NCBI GenBank assembly: GCA_038093975.1 | Contig: JBBPTG010000083.1 | Location: 53,196 to 117,195 of the forward strand | Source of the DNA: Chalciporus piperatus | Taxonomy: Eukaryota; Basidiomycota; Agaricomycetes; Boletales; Boletaceae | Direction of reading: 5' to 3' | Length of the DNA stretch: 64,000 bases | In this document: positions 36,465 through 46,845 of the stretch, piece after piece | How positions within the stretch are numbered: position 1 is the stretch's first letter | How the letters are laid out: every line of letters begins with the position of its first letter | The notes under the pieces: model-generated | The model's input: only the letters and a program-made list of their open reading frames with translations | Database searches by the model: none | What the model was told of the DNA's origin: nothing | Position numbers and translations under genes: made by a program

Positions 36465-39116
36465 TTATGAAGTCCAGCCCCTCATCTTTGCGACCAATCG
36501 ACGGATCTTGTCGTTTCCATCGTCGCTCCCCAGCGCTGCCTTACCCTCGGCATCCGTTATTTCGACATAAGCCTTCCATTGCTCCAGTTCCCCCTTCTCT
36601 ACCCCAAGTGCACGCACGATCGTCTCCAGATATCCTAGGTCGGCACTGAGCTGTTGAGCCCCCGCCGTACTCAGCGTCTTGATCTGCGGAAGAACATCCC
36701 GCGTGAGGTGAGCGACCATCGCACGACCGAGCGACGAGAGCCACGCAGCAGTGACAGTCTCCGGCGAATGCTCCTGTCCCTGTCCCTGTCCATTCGTTTC
36801 AACCAGGGATCCCTCCACACCTACTAGCCCCTCCACGCCAACCAACCCCCCGAGCTCGAACCCGAGTGCATCATCCTCCGCATACACTTCGAACAATCTC
36901 GGGAGGTTCAATAGCCCGTCACCGACGCGATGAGCGACCTCGCTCGGACTGAGGGAGAAAGTGGGCACGACCACGCCTGTCATGCCCGGCACAGCATCTT
37001 GAGCCTTGGCAGCGGACCACAGGGGCAGAGCAGGGTAGACCGCGAGGTGGGTGTAAAGTGGAGAGAGAAGGACACGCTGCAGCGTGCGTTGATTGGCTCG
37101 GGCGAACGCCGTGAGCGCGGCATGTGCGCTCGGGAGGAGGCTTGGTGGGGATTTCGTCGACGATGGTGCGACGCGTGTCATGAGCTCTCTCAGCTCCATC
37201 GAGTTCAACGACGACTGCGCCAGCAGCAGGCCTTCGCCCTTGGTCGCGCCAGGGGTATAGAGTCCTGACCCCCCAGTTCCCCATGCCGTTCGGAAAGCCA
37301 TGGACACCTGACCGAGTGAGGCTCTGAGGCGGGCCTCGAACATCCCCAGACGCTCTTTCACGGCCCGTCCTGCGGCGAGGAGGTGCAATGCCTTCTGAAT
37401 GTGCGCCCAATCCTGTGACGTGTAGTCCAGATCTGCGAGTTCTTCATCTTCCAGTGTCCCTGATCCTAATTTCGAGCCTGAACCAGACGTGGGTCGCGAA
37501 TCCGCGTTGCCGAGATCAGAAATGGCGGCCGTCCAAGCATCTATGAAGGCAACTATGAAACAGTCCAGGGCACGCACTAGCCCAGGGGAAGCATAGCCGT
37601 GGGTGAACACTAAGCAACGCTCGATGCTCTCCTCCGCAGCGCTGAAAACGTCTACAGCACGTTCCCGCAGCGCACGTGCTGCCCGATCGCCGTCTAGATC
37701 TTTGATGCTGCCAGGAAGTGGAGAACCCAATGTTTCGTCCAATAACCTCTTCTCCAGAATACCGAAGTCGACCTGGAAGTCGAGGAAAGGTTGGAAGAGG
37801 CATTGATCCCATTCTGTGCCTTCATCTACCCCTCCACTTGTGGAATTTGTTGCGCCGCCAGGTCGACCTGCACTGCTCATCGACCGCCAAGACATCGACA
37901 TTCGCATTGAGCGCCTTCTAGCATGTTTAATTTCACCCGGGGAAGTACTGGAGGACGCGGACAGAGGGGGTGCAGATGCACGCAATTTCTCGAGGATCCT
38001 CTCTGCGCCCCGTGCAAATTCCTCCGTGGCTTGAAAGAGTTTAACAACGTCCTTCAACGCCACCGCACTGCTTCCGTTGTGGAAGAGGGCTGCAAGACGT
38101 TGAGCAGGATGTGGTGTGAGAACGTTGAGAGTGATGTAGATTAGGGAAGAGAGTGTGTGTTCTGGGTTTGGAAAGATATTGGGCAAGGCAGTACGCTCTC
38201 CGTTTAGCAGAGTCAAGAAGGAGGAAAGGAAGGTCGGATAAAACGCGCTCAGTGCTTGGGGTGGATCTCTCTCCGTATCTTCGCTGGTCCGTGGCTCGCC
38301 CTCGATGACCGCCTTGCTCCACGTCTCTACTATGGCGCTACGTCGCGTGCCATAGTAATAGTTCCTGAATTCACCCTCCCGCTCGATATCCACGAAAATA
38401 GCATAGAACGACCTGCATGTTTCGATGTCACAAGCTGTCACAGCACGTACAAGATCAGGTGAGAGCGCTGCCTCCAGCTGATTTGCGAGCGATGTCAAGA
38501 GTGCACGACGAGGTTCATACACTGCACCGGATGGGGTGGTGGATGCTGCAGAAGTGCGAGCAGAGACTGGCATTAATCTAGCAGAAGCCGAGAGCCTTGA
38601 AGCGGCGCGGGCATATGACTTCTCTGCAAGTAATGAGGTGACTTCTGCCTCCAAGGCACTCCAGGACTCTGCTTCGCGGAGTACATCACGAGCGGCTTCC
38701 ATGCGCGTCTTCAGAGTGTCGAGATGCTGTAGTCGTTCCAGGATCTTTGATGTGGCATCAGGCTCTGTCGAGTCTGTTCTCATCGAATCCGAGCTGCGGG
38801 GTGAGAGGGACTGTGCCAATGCATTACGAAGTGCTAGTGCACCATCGCGAGTGAAGTGGAGGTCATAGGCAAGACGGGGTGCGGCACGAGCGATGTCGTC
38901 GATGGTGTGTTCGAGAGCGGCAGATGTCGACTGAGCTGCTATGGATGTCGCGGTCAGGAGCGCATCTAGTGTGGGTGCATGGATGGTCGGAGTGGTATCG
39001 CTAGTCCCAGTATCACTGGGGACATTGAGGACGTTGTTGAGCCAAGTTAGTACATCTGGAGATTTGTCGAGTTGGTCGACAACAGCTGCTGCAGTCGCCG
39101 TCACCGTCGAAGCCAT
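36465..39116 (-). CDS. COG7: Conserved oligomeric Golgi complex subunit 7
   Basis: A single uninterrupted frame of 883 codons, the only large intronless gene in the window apart from the chimera. The pattern matches fungal COG7: an N-terminal Ala/Thr-rich helix (DVLTWLNNVLN), repeated helical segments (QHLDTLKTRMEAARDVLREA, SYARAASRLSASARLMP), the central YPTFLSSFLTLLNGER block and a long C-terminal helical bundle ending in WKAYVEITDAEGK. COG7 belongs to lobe B of the COG tether, which guides retrograde vesicles within the Golgi. The codon choice is GC-rich. The start at 39116 is the first ATG of the frame; the divergent tRNA-Glu begins 90 nt upstream. Confidence 0.85.
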   Translation of the reverse strand: MASTVTATAAAVVDQLDKSPDVLTWLNNVLNVPSDTGTSDTTPTIHAPTLDALLTATSIAAQSTSAALEHTIDDIARAAPRLAYDLHFTRDGALALRNALAQSLSPRSSDSMRTDSTEPDATSKILERLQHLDTLKTRMEAARDVLREAESWSALEAEVTSLLAEKSYARAASRLSASARLMPVSARTSAASTTPSGAVYEPRRALLTSLANQLEAALSPDLVRAVTACDIETCRSFYAIFVDIEREGEFRNYYYGTRRSAIVETWSKAVIEGEPRTSEDTERDPPQALSAFYPTFLSSFLTLLNGERTALPNIFPNPEHTLSSLIYITLNVLTPHPAQRLAALFHNGSSAVALKDVVKLFQATEEFARGAERILEKLRASAPPLSASSSTSPGEIKHARRRSMRMSMSWRSMSSAGRPGGATNSTSGGVDEGTEWDQCLFQPFLDFQVDFGILEKRLLDETLGSPLPGSIKDLDGDRAARALRERAVDVFSAAEESIERCLVFTHGYASPGLVRALDCFIVAFIDAWTAAISDLGNADSRPTSGSGSKLGSGTLEDEELADLDYTSQDWAHIQKALHLLAAGRAVKERLGMFEARLRASLGQVSMAFRTAWGTGGSGLYTPGATKGEGLLLAQSSLNSMELRELMTRVAPSSTKSPPSLLPSAHAALTAFARANQRTLQRVLLSPLYTHLAVYPALPLWSAAKAQDAVPGMTGVVVPTFSLSPSEVAHRVGDGLLNLPRLFEVYAEDDALGFELGGLVGVEGLVGVEGSLVETNGQGQGQEHSPETVTAAWLSSLGRAMVAHLTRDVLPQIKTLSTAGAQQLSADLGYLETIVRALGVEKGELEQWKAYVEITDAEGKAALGSDDGNDKIRRLVAKMRGWTS

Positions 39117-39205
39117 TTGGACGGTCCTGCCAACAGTCCCCGTAGCAGACGGAGCACGTTGGATCGCTCAGTCTTTGTGTTGGTCCTCTTGCGTGATTGA
39201 ATGTA

Positions 39206-39284
39206 TCGGATATGGTGTAACGGTCAACATTGCCGCCTCTCAAGAGTCACGCGGCAGCTCGGGGTTCGATTCCCCGTATCCGAA
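39206..39284 (+). tRNA. tRNA-Glu (CTC), with a 7-nt insertion in the anticodon loop
   Basis: The acceptor stem TCGGATA/TATCCGA, the D arm, and the T arm with GGTTCGATTCC (B box) match the four other tRNA-Glu genes. The anticodon stem GCCGC/GCGGC is intact. Between loop position 37 and the 3' stem there are 7 extra bases compared with the copy at 40454 (loop CTCTCA then AGAGTCA then C). The insertion sits where eukaryotic tRNA introns sit. The base after the acceptor stem is A, not the G of the other copies. A T5 terminator follows. Either a very short intron or a decaying gene. Confidence 0.75.
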
Positions 39285-39535
39285 TTTTTGTTTTGTTTTC
39301 TCGAGTACACTTGACAACGAGGGGTGTCCTTCAAGTTGTTCCATGAACGCTCAGCACCCTTTATCGTCTGACCATGGATTCCCTCGCGTTGATCTCGTCA
39401 GCCGATTCATTTCTTATCGATGATACTTGAATGCAACTTCTCTCAGTGAAGCAGAACGACTGCCTTCTGCTCATTCAAGTTGAAAGTCGAATTTGGGGAG
39501 ACTAACTCACTTCCAACATCTGACAACGAACGCAA

Positions 39536-40360
39536 TGGCCCCTGTTACCAACAAGCGCATCATTTTCAAGACTGGTACGTATGCAGACATTTGGTTGTAA
39601 GCAAAGCGTTCACGCATTGTGTGCATTATTAGGATCAGCCCTGATCAGCCGTTCCCGGTCAAACGACGGTCCTTGACGCGAGTCAGGCAATCGAGATGCT
39701 CCTTTGAATGGGGGATCTTAGTAACGACCCACATTTTGTCCTTGAAACCCTACATTGTCGTTAGAATGAGGCCTGACCTTATTGTAAGTTATTTCCCCAG
39801 AGATATAGACGATGATCAGTCTGGTTGATGCCTTGCGACGTGGTCCGAATAGCTATACAATTGGAAATCTGTATGTATTCTTCTACCATCATATTATCGT
39901 CGCCCCAAATCGTCGCTACGGAATCCAGAATTCCGCCGTTGCGGTCGTTGTGCGCTCCGAGAATCCTATGTTCCAAGTCGGAGATCACCTGAACGGATTC
40001 TTCCGTCAGTCTAGTTGCGCTTCCCAGTTTATTATGCTGACAATTGATTGTAGCGTTCGCAGAATACTCGATTCATCACGAGACGGAAGGCTTCAACAAG
40101 ACTGCTCTGCCTTGGAGCGTCTTTGTGGGAATCGCCGGTTTGGCGGGTAGGTCCTCTCGTATCGATCGTTTACGAAACGTAGGCTGACCCTTCGAAGGCG
40201 TGACAGCGTACAGTGGGTGGAAGGAGTATTCTCATGCAAAGGAGGGTATATTTGAAAGTCGCCCTCCTTCAGGCCGTGAAGGGGAAGGTAGCATTTGTAA
40301 CTAGTGGGGACGGTACGGTTGGGTCGTATGGATGTTTCCTCTACGTCCCGCAGTTTTGTT
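39536..40360 (+). pseudogene. Broken zinc-free alcohol dehydrogenase / prostaglandin-reductase-like gene
   Basis: Fragments read MAPVTNKRIIFKT, VPGQTTVLDASQAIEM, GGILVTTHILSLKPYIVVRMR, NSAVAVVVRSENPMFQVGDHL, FAEYSIHHETEGFN, LPWSVFVGIAGLAGVTAYSGWKEYS and VAFVTSGDGTVGS. In order these match the N-terminal and substrate-binding half of NADP-dependent leukotriene B4 12-hydroxydehydrogenase-like reductases, common multi-copy enzymes in basidiomycetes. Splice sites remain around 40003-40052 and 40147-40199. Several single-base frameshifts break it (near 39706-39720 and 40245-40290), and the Rossmann domain after the TSGDGTVGS loop is gone. I therefore call it a truncated pseudogene. Confidence 0.75.
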
Positions 40361-40453
40361 ATCTAGACTCCCCATTCAGCCAGGTCTTTCATGAACTGGA
40401 CCTGCTTGGAAAGGAGCTTACTGGAATATGATATAAAGAATTGCCCTTTATAT

Positions 40454-40525
40454 TCGGATATGGTGTAATGGCTAACATTGCCGCCTCTCACGCGGCAGCT
40501 CGGGGTTCGATTCCCCGTATCCGAG
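40454..40525 (+). tRNA. tRNA-Glu (CTC)
   Basis: 72 nt with complete cloverleaf. The 7-bp acceptor stem TCGGATA/TATCCGA pairs perfectly, the discriminator is G, and the anticodon stem GCCGC/GCGGC encloses loop CTCTCAC with anticodon CTC (reads GAG). The B box is GGTTCGATTCC. A T5 run follows 5 nt downstream as Pol III terminator. Confidence 0.95.
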
Positions 40526-40871
40526 TTCTTTTTATCTTTTGCTCCCCCGTAACTTTGTTGTCGCGGCACTCCAGTCAATGCGCAGATGCTGACCAGTGAC
40601 CGTGCCTTCAAGCTTCAAGCTTCAACTTCACTAACGTTGCACGCACTAGCTCATCTTCCCTTCTAAAACGATTCTGCATCCGATCGCGACCGCGTGGCAT
40701 GTGTGGTGTTCTGTCCTCTTTCACCATCACATCGTTGCTCATCATCAGAACCTACTAGTAATTAAAGAGCATCACCTGATGCCGGCGAATTATGAAAGGC
40801 CAGCACAGGTAAGTAAGTAGGCTTAAATGCCTTTCGAGATGAGCTCCACCGGCTGCACCCAACGATTCAAC

Positions 40872-42658
40872 ATGACTACCACATATTCGCTTCCCCTCCG
40901 GCCAGTCAACACCAGGATCAATGTCGCAGAGCTTTACAAGCAAGCTCCCCCAGCATTTGGGCATGACATGTCTAAACTCTTTGGGTTCGATCCAAACTAC
41001 GTCAATCTAAACCATGGTGAGCCCTTCGTTTGATATAGGAATTAAATCCACTTGCTTAGCTGCCTCCGGTCATCATAGGCTCTTATGGGTCCCTTCCTCT
41101 TCCTGTCCGCACCGTCTGTGAGGAGTGGACCGACGAGGCAGAGTCCAATCCGGACAAGTTCATAAAGTTGAATCTCGCCAAATACTTGACACGCGTACGG
41201 GAGCGTGTTGCTCAACTCATTGGGGCAGACACAGACGAGTGTGTCCTCGTGAACAACACTTCACACGGAATAGCTACCATCCTGCGCAACTTCATCTTCA
41301 ACGAGGGTGACATCTTGATTGGAGGTAATAGCCTTTCACGCCGCAGCATTCCTGGGCAGCTGACGCTTTCTGTAAAGCGACGACAACGTATGGCTCCGTT
41401 TCCCAGACGCTCAAGTATCTTGCAGAAATTCCACCTCACCCGACACTGTCGACATTCAATCTCCAATTCCCAACCACACGCGCCAAGATTGTCGAAGGCT
41501 TCAAGGAGCACATCAAACAGGTTACCCAAACCCCCGACGTTACAGGAAAGAGGAAGATTATCGCGATCATCGACTCCATAGCTTCTGCCCCGGGAGTTTC
41601 CCTCCCTTGGAAAGAGATGGTGGCAATTTGCCGAGAAGCGGGAGTCATCAGCGTAGTTGATGGCGCTCACTCCATAGGTCAAGAGCTCGACATTAACTTG
41701 TCTCAATCACAGCCCGACTTTTGGGTCACTGTAGGTCACCCTGTGCTAGCTCTTATCCCAGATGATGGTGACAAACCTGCCGTTTCACAAAGAATTGCCA
41801 CAAATGGTTGTTCTCAAAAAGGGGATGCGCCATTCTTTATGTTCCCAAGAGGTAAGTTTGCCGTCAACACCTCGCGTTTTTTTCGGTTGTTGAATTGGAG
41901 GAAAATTTAGAAACCACCATTTCATCAAGTCACCGATTCCTACTTCACATACTTATCTCTCTCCGCGCGACGAATACTATAAATATTTTAATCGTCCTCA
42001 AAGGCTCACTACACTCTTCGAATGTACGTATGAGGTATGCGCTGATCGTGCTGTGCTGAACTTACATAGCGAATGGAACCATTGATCATGCTCCGCAGCT
42101 GAGCATCGGCGCAGGTCAGCGAACTGTCCGTTATCATGATGGTCTTTGTTCCTCACCATGTCATAGCTATTGAATTCAGAGAATGGCTGGGAGGGGAACA
42201 CAAAATCAACGAATATACCCACGCATTGGCGATTGCAGGAGGCAAACGCCTGGCAGAGCTTCTCGGCACCAGCGTCATGGACCCAGATGGAGAGTTGACA
42301 CTGAACATGGTGAGCAGAGAATGTTTTATCTGCAGTTACTTGCTGACGCTCTAGTGTAGACCAATGTCGAGCTGCCTATACCCGGCGAAATACCCTATTT
42401 CGCCCCTCAAGTCCAAAAGACTTTCCTCGAAACCCTGCTACTGGAGTGGAACACATCTGCCTTCTTCTATAAACATAACGGAAAGTGGTGGATCAGGTGC
42501 AGTGCGCAGATTTGGAATGAGGTTTGTGCTCCAGAAGTCTTGATGGGGTTCGTCGTGTCTCATAAAATTCATAGCTATCCGACTTTGAGGTGCTGGCGCA
42601 GGCTCTGAAGGATGTTTCTCAAAAACTCAAGGATTTTGCAAGTCAGAAGATCAACTAA
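40872..42658 (+). CDS. Class V aminotransferase-fold PLP enzyme (isopenicillin N epimerase-like)
   Basis: Nine exons: 40872-41016, 41079-41324, 41378-41730, 41793-41851, 41911-42023, 42070-42114, 42167-42309, 42360-42521 and 42575-42658, giving 449 aa. Landmarks are FDPNYVNLNHGSYGSLP at the N-terminus, ECVLVNNTSHGIATILRN for cofactor phosphate binding, VISVVDGAHSIGQ with the ring-binding Asp, and NCHKWLFSKRGCAILYVP, where Lys252 should carry PLP. This is the family of isopenicillin-N-epimerase-like and hercynylcysteine-sulfoxide-lyase-like fungal proteins. The exact substrate is unknown; a role as a C-S lyase in ergothioneine or related sulfur metabolism is one possibility. An in-frame ATG at 40827 would add 15 residues. 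A decayed tandem copy follows at 42860-43240. Confidence 0.87.
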
Positions 42659-42859
42659 TGTCGAGCCTGCGATCATCGGAATACTTAAAGAATAGTCGAC
42701 GCTTCTGAAAGCGGTGTATCTAAAGTCGTATCAATATGGAAAACCAACGCGCACCAGATTCGGTCACGTATTGCGTCTGCTGACCTATGGGTGGAAAGAT
42801 CCTGCGAAGGATGATTGCGCAGTGGAATCGGTGGATGCTATGTGGGGAAGCGATTCAAG

Positions 42860-43240
42860 GTGCGGAAGAACGTACAAGACGTCCCTGCCGCCATCATTGC
42901 AATGCGCAAGTTCTTTACCTTTGATTTGCAGTATACCAACACGGACAACGGTAATTTATCTTCTGACGATCTTCACGACAACGACCGACATGTAGACTTT
43001 TATGATGCGTTCCCAAACAACAGTGTACGACGATCTCACAACAGGGACTTGGGGAAATCCCGACAGGGCTTGCCGAACTTATGCCCCCGCACGTACGAGG
43101 AAGGCTCGGGAACGCATATCCAAGATGATCGGCGCTGAAACGGAGGAGTGCGTGTTCATCATGGACACAACCATGCGTGACTACGGTCCTGTGCAACTCT
43201 GAATGGAATAAGGAAGACATTAGCGTCAATGGTATGTGTT
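42860..43240 (+). pseudogene. Decayed partial tandem copy of the class V aminotransferase gene
   Basis: The stretch reads VQDVPAAIIAMRKFFTF then DLQYTNTDNG, aligning with the N-terminal LYKQAPPAFGHDMSKLFGF region of the gene at 40872. After a remnant intron (donor near 42951, acceptor near 42993) a second segment reads ARERISKMIGAETEECVFI, aligning with RERVAQLIGADTDECVLV. Frames are shifted relative to each other and a stop follows soon after. The PLP lysine region is missing. Confidence 0.7.
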
Positions 43241-44109
43241 GGGTTGATTCTTAGTCGACTGTGCCGCGGGGACGCATCATCAGACAACTGATCCGGGTAT
43301 TGAAGATCCTGTCGGATCCCTGCCTGAGGGTGATCGCACTGTTTCAGGGAGGCTGAATGCACGGTGCTCGATGCCGAACAAGTTGAGCTAGAGTGGGTCG
43401 ATAAAGACACCCGCTTTACGTTCCCGGACAGCACCATAGTCCTTGACTTCTTGCTCGTTGAAGTACATCATGACGCCGACGGATTGTGCCTGATACGCCA
43501 GGGGTCGACGACAGCACGGATCACGTCGCACGACACAGAACGATCTTCCGCGTCCCCATCTCCGTCAGGTACACAGCAACAATGATTGATGTTACCAATG
43601 ACCATCTCCGTTGACTCTTTGTCGGCCATCTTGATAGAACCTTTGGACCTAAACCGGCGTCTCTCGAGGTCCGTCTGCCCCCGAATTTCATGACATTCGC
43701 ACTTGGTTGATACAATGTCCCGATCGTCGGCATCGGTGCCCGCGTGACTAAACCGTAAACGCGCCACTTGTAAGTCCATCTTCCTATTTCGACGTTTACC
43801 CCTCTCGAGACCTCCTTCACACTCCCAAATGCTTGTACGCGCCACCAACAGAACACCGTCCTCCACGCAGAACTTTCCTTTCTTGATGTCCTTCGATGCA
43901 AGGAATACTGGCGCCATCGGAGCCGGTATTGGAACCAGGCGCAGACTTGGATTCGGGGCACTAATCGCCCACAGGCCTCCGCCTGGCGTATAAAAGCCGT
44001 GCGTGCTCGAGGTTGTAGAGTCAGAACAATCCTCCTCTGCGTTCTACCCATCGTCTCTCAGCTCTTTTACTCCTAGCTTTCCAGCTACGCTTGCTCTTAC
44101 ATTTCGAAC
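43241..44109. promoter_or_regulatory. Region upstream of the hydrophobin gene
   Basis: About 870 nt. I see no convincing gene; the overlapping frames on the minus strand at 43468-44051 show no domain and no usable splice series. A clear TATA box (TATAAAAG) lies at about 43990-43997, roughly 120 nt before the hydrophobin ATG, followed by a CT-rich leader. A strong TATA box fits a highly and conditionally expressed gene. Confidence 0.55.
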
Positions 44110-44538
44110 ATGTTCATCAAAGCCTCCACCCTCGTCCTCGCTTTCGTTGCCTTGGTCAACGCTATCCCCCAGCCCAACCTCGCTGTTCGCACTGCCAGTG
44201 ACACCAATCAGTGCAACACCGGTTCGATCCAGTGCTGCACTGAGGACTATGTAAGTCCATCCCCCTAGTCCTGGTTATCTCGAGCACTAAACACCCCGAA
44301 CAGAGCTCCATCACCGGCTTACTCGGCCTCCAGAACCTCCTCGGAGGTTGTTCGCCCATCACCGTCCTTGGACTCGGCAGTGGGAGCACTTGTACGCAGG
44401 ACCCGGTTTGTTGCGACAATGTCACCAACGTAAGCGAACGTTTCGCGTGATCGAGTACGAGGACTGATGGACTTTTTGTTTTCTTGTTTTCAGAATGGCA
44501 TCGGTCTCAACTGCAGTCCTGTCAATGTGAACTTGTGA
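44110..44538 (+). CDS. Class I hydrophobin
   Basis: Three exons: 44110-44250, 44304-44429 and 44494-44538, giving 103 aa. A signal peptide opens the protein (MFIKASTLVLAFVALVNA). All eight cysteines are in the hydrophobin order C-CC-C-C-CC-C: CNTGSIQCC, GGCSPITV, then STCTQDPVCC and LNCSPVNVNL. The C-x5-CC spacing and the 13 residues between the fourth and fifth cysteines fit class I. The second gap (about 19 residues) is at the short end. Hydrophobins self-assemble at air-water boundaries and coat aerial hyphae and fruiting bodies. The intron positions, one after the first CC pair and one late, are usual for Agaricomycete hydrophobins. Confidence 0.93.
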
Positions 44539-44774
44539 GAGACGGGGACGAGTGTGCCGCTGAGTGGATGCGTGCGGTGTGGATTCGGAATCGAATCGGA
44601 CTGTCGTTTGTGTTTGCGTTTTGAAGTTTCGCTCTGGACTGTGATGATGGCGTGGTGGTTTATAATGGTTTTGAGAGTAAATCGTTGATCGTCTGAACGC
44701 GTTTGTTGCTTGAATACACACACGGCTTGACCAATCACCAGGTGTCAGTGGCCAATCAGCAGCACAGCATATCG

Positions 44775-44846
44775 TCGGATATGGTGTAACGGCCAACATT
44801 ACCGCCTTTCACGCGGTAGCTCGGGGTTCGATTCCCCGTATCCGAG
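44775..44846 (+). tRNA. tRNA-Glu (TTC)
   Basis: 72 nt; acceptor stem TCGGATA/TATCCGA, discriminator G, anticodon stem ACCGC/GCGGT with loop CTTTCAC and anticodon TTC (reads GAA). The B box is GGTTCGATTCC. No T4 run follows at once; the first T5 is about 30 nt downstream. Confidence 0.93.
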
Positions 44847-45178
44847 TCAATTTACTTCCCTCCAGGATAATCTGAATTTTTGCTCATTGAATTGAGTCAG
44901 GAACCAAAACTTGCGCTCGTGCCCGATATCATTGAACTGATCTTTATGAATGTTATTGATTTTTGGTGGACAAGATCATCCAGGGTTTGTGCAGAATGAA
45001 GCACCAGCAATGGATCTCACTAAAGCTAATGATGCGACCGACTTACACTATGATGTCAGAAGAGCTGGTAGCCAGCCCAGATCGTGGGCGGAAAAAGTGG
45101 TAGTCATCTTGGTCGACAAGCTTAGGGTAAACTCCTTGCAAAACTTGAATCGCAGAATAAAAACGAGAACAAAAAGTA
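44847..45178. other. Spacer between tRNA-Glu genes
   Basis: About 330 nt without a gene. Contains the possible late terminator of the upstream tRNA near 44875. Confidence 0.4.
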
Positions 45179-45250
45179 CTCGGATACGGGGAATCGAACC
45201 CCGAGCTACCGCGTGAGAGGCGGTAATGTTAGCCATTACACCATATCCGA
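45179..45250 (-). tRNA. tRNA-Glu (CTC)
   Basis: 72 nt on the minus strand. Acceptor stem and T arm match the other copies, the anticodon stem is ACCGC/GCGGT, the loop is CTCTCAC and the anticodon is CTC. The downstream flank (TACTTTTTGTT) contains a T5 terminator and matches the flank of the next copy. Confidence 0.94.
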
Positions 45251-45399
45251 TGTTATGATCTGACACTGCAGTAAATATATGATTCAGACGCAGACGCAAA
45301 GAACGAGAACACTGAGCATCTTGATCCCGCCGGTAGATCTGACTCGAGCGAAAAAATTTACATAGATCACTGTTAAGTAGATGAGGAAAACAAAAAGTA

Positions 45400-45471
45400 C
45401 TCGGATACGGGGAATCGAACCCCGAGCTACCGCGTGAAAGGCGGTAATGTTGGCCGTTACACCATATCCGA
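45400..45471 (-). tRNA. tRNA-Glu (TTC)
   Basis: 72 nt on the minus strand. The mature sequence matches the TTC copy at 44775, while its 3' flank (TACTTTTTGTT) matches the CTC copy at 45179. That mosaic suggests duplication and gene conversion. Confidence 0.94.
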
Positions 45472-46376
45472 CGATGAAAGGCGTCAACACTGTGCACATA
45501 GAAGCCCGTGAGAATTGGAATAAATGACCTTGCTGAGGCTGGCGCTATAAGTAGCGCCTAATGGTCGCGTGCGCTGCTGCGGTGAACATCCCCTGACAAG
45601 ATCTGTCATCCTCGGATCACCCTGGACCCATCCAAGAAGCCCCGGGGGCCGGAACCGCTTACCTCCACTTGGCAGCTCCGATCAACTGCCCATGATCAAC
45701 AAATAATTTCGCAAGGTATCACGATCATGACAGCATACCATGATGCCAGTTGGCAAATGGACGCTCGTACAGGATGGTAGGTCGCGGTTCAGGGGTTGAC
45801 AGGTCGACGGCCCCTTGCTCGATGCACGATCAACGGGTTCTACTGCGTTATTCAAATCTATACAGCTTGGTAACACGGAACATGTATCGAGGGCCTAGAT
45901 CTGGGGGGTCTGGCCGCCAGCCAATTTCGGATCGCCAAGTGACCTCAAGTGACGGAGCCACAGCTGTACTATTAATGATCTACATAGCAAGGAAGTATTC
46001 ATACCGCGGGCCATCGTTCATCAAACACGTGTCACCAAAGCAAGAAATTGGCTGGTCTCTGACATACCACGGGCACGACGAGCTGTCGTTGGCAACGACA
46101 ACGGTCTAGAATTAGGGAGTGCCCCATGTCAACTTGTTTTTTGGAGGCGCATCGGAGGAACCGTTCGTGCCAAATCCACTTAATTAATTACAGAGTCGTG
46201 GATGGAGGAATGGTGCCACATAAAACATCGAGGCTACAGAAAATCGTAAAAAGGACAGGCAAGACAGAAAACAAAACTCAAGCAAACTCTGACCGTAAAA
46301 AATGTTCAACAAACCAGCTGTGTTTCATGGACGAGCAAGAGGGAAGACGCAATGAAAAACCGGGAATTGAGCAGCT
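45472..46376. other. Intergenic region downstream of the C2H2 gene
   Basis: About 900 nt with no gene that I can support. A small perfect hairpin GGCGCT/AGCGCC lies at about 45541-45558. Confidence 0.4.
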
Positions 46377-46845
46377 TCAATTACCCTGGCGACTGATCGC
46401 TCGCAGGCAGGAAGGGTAGTGTCCATCCCTCAACATCTTGTGCATGAATGCCATGCCACAATTAGGACAATGCCACCTCCAGGGGAGGTGCCTTTCTTGG
46501 ACGTGCTTCGTCAACGCATCTCTGCCCATCAGAGAATTGTCCGTGCAACCCTCCCACCGGCATACGAAGCACGAGGTGTCCTGTCCGACGCCGTAGATGC
46601 CGTGGGTGACCCTCAAATGAGCAGCGAAGAAACGCCCCTGAACAGCGGTGTCGCAACGAGTGTTGCCTTGAACCCAACGGCATGTGTGGGGGCTGAGCTC
46701 TGGTGAGCTCGCGATGGAGATGAGCCTCTGCACATCCTATAGAGTAACGTTCAGAAAAGGAGGTCACGAGTGTTGGATATTCTACCTCGTCTGAGAAATC
46801 GTGGTTGAAACCATCGTTGTGGAAGTTTGTGGTATTCTGAGGCAT
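46377..46845 (-). CDS. Small C2H2 zinc-finger protein
   Basis: Two exons on the minus strand, 46845-46786 and 46736-46377, joined across a 49-nt intron to give 139 aa. Two spaced Cys2His2 units are visible: CRWVQGNTRCDTAVQGRFF followed by HLRVTHG, and CRWEGC followed by ALTKHVQERH. A third, degenerate CPNCGMAFMHKMLRDGH follows. The C-x4-8-C spacing and the W before the second cysteine resemble the small fungal zinc-finger proteins that are expanded in Agaricomycetes. A DNA-binding or regulatory role is likely by family only. The minus-strand start ATG opens MPQNTTNFHNDGF. Confidence 0.75.

Noticed and set aside
43468..44051. Overlapping minus-strand frames upstream of the hydrophobin
   Set aside because: Two frames overlap, neither has a known domain, and no set of introns links them; the region reads better as promoter and relic DNA.
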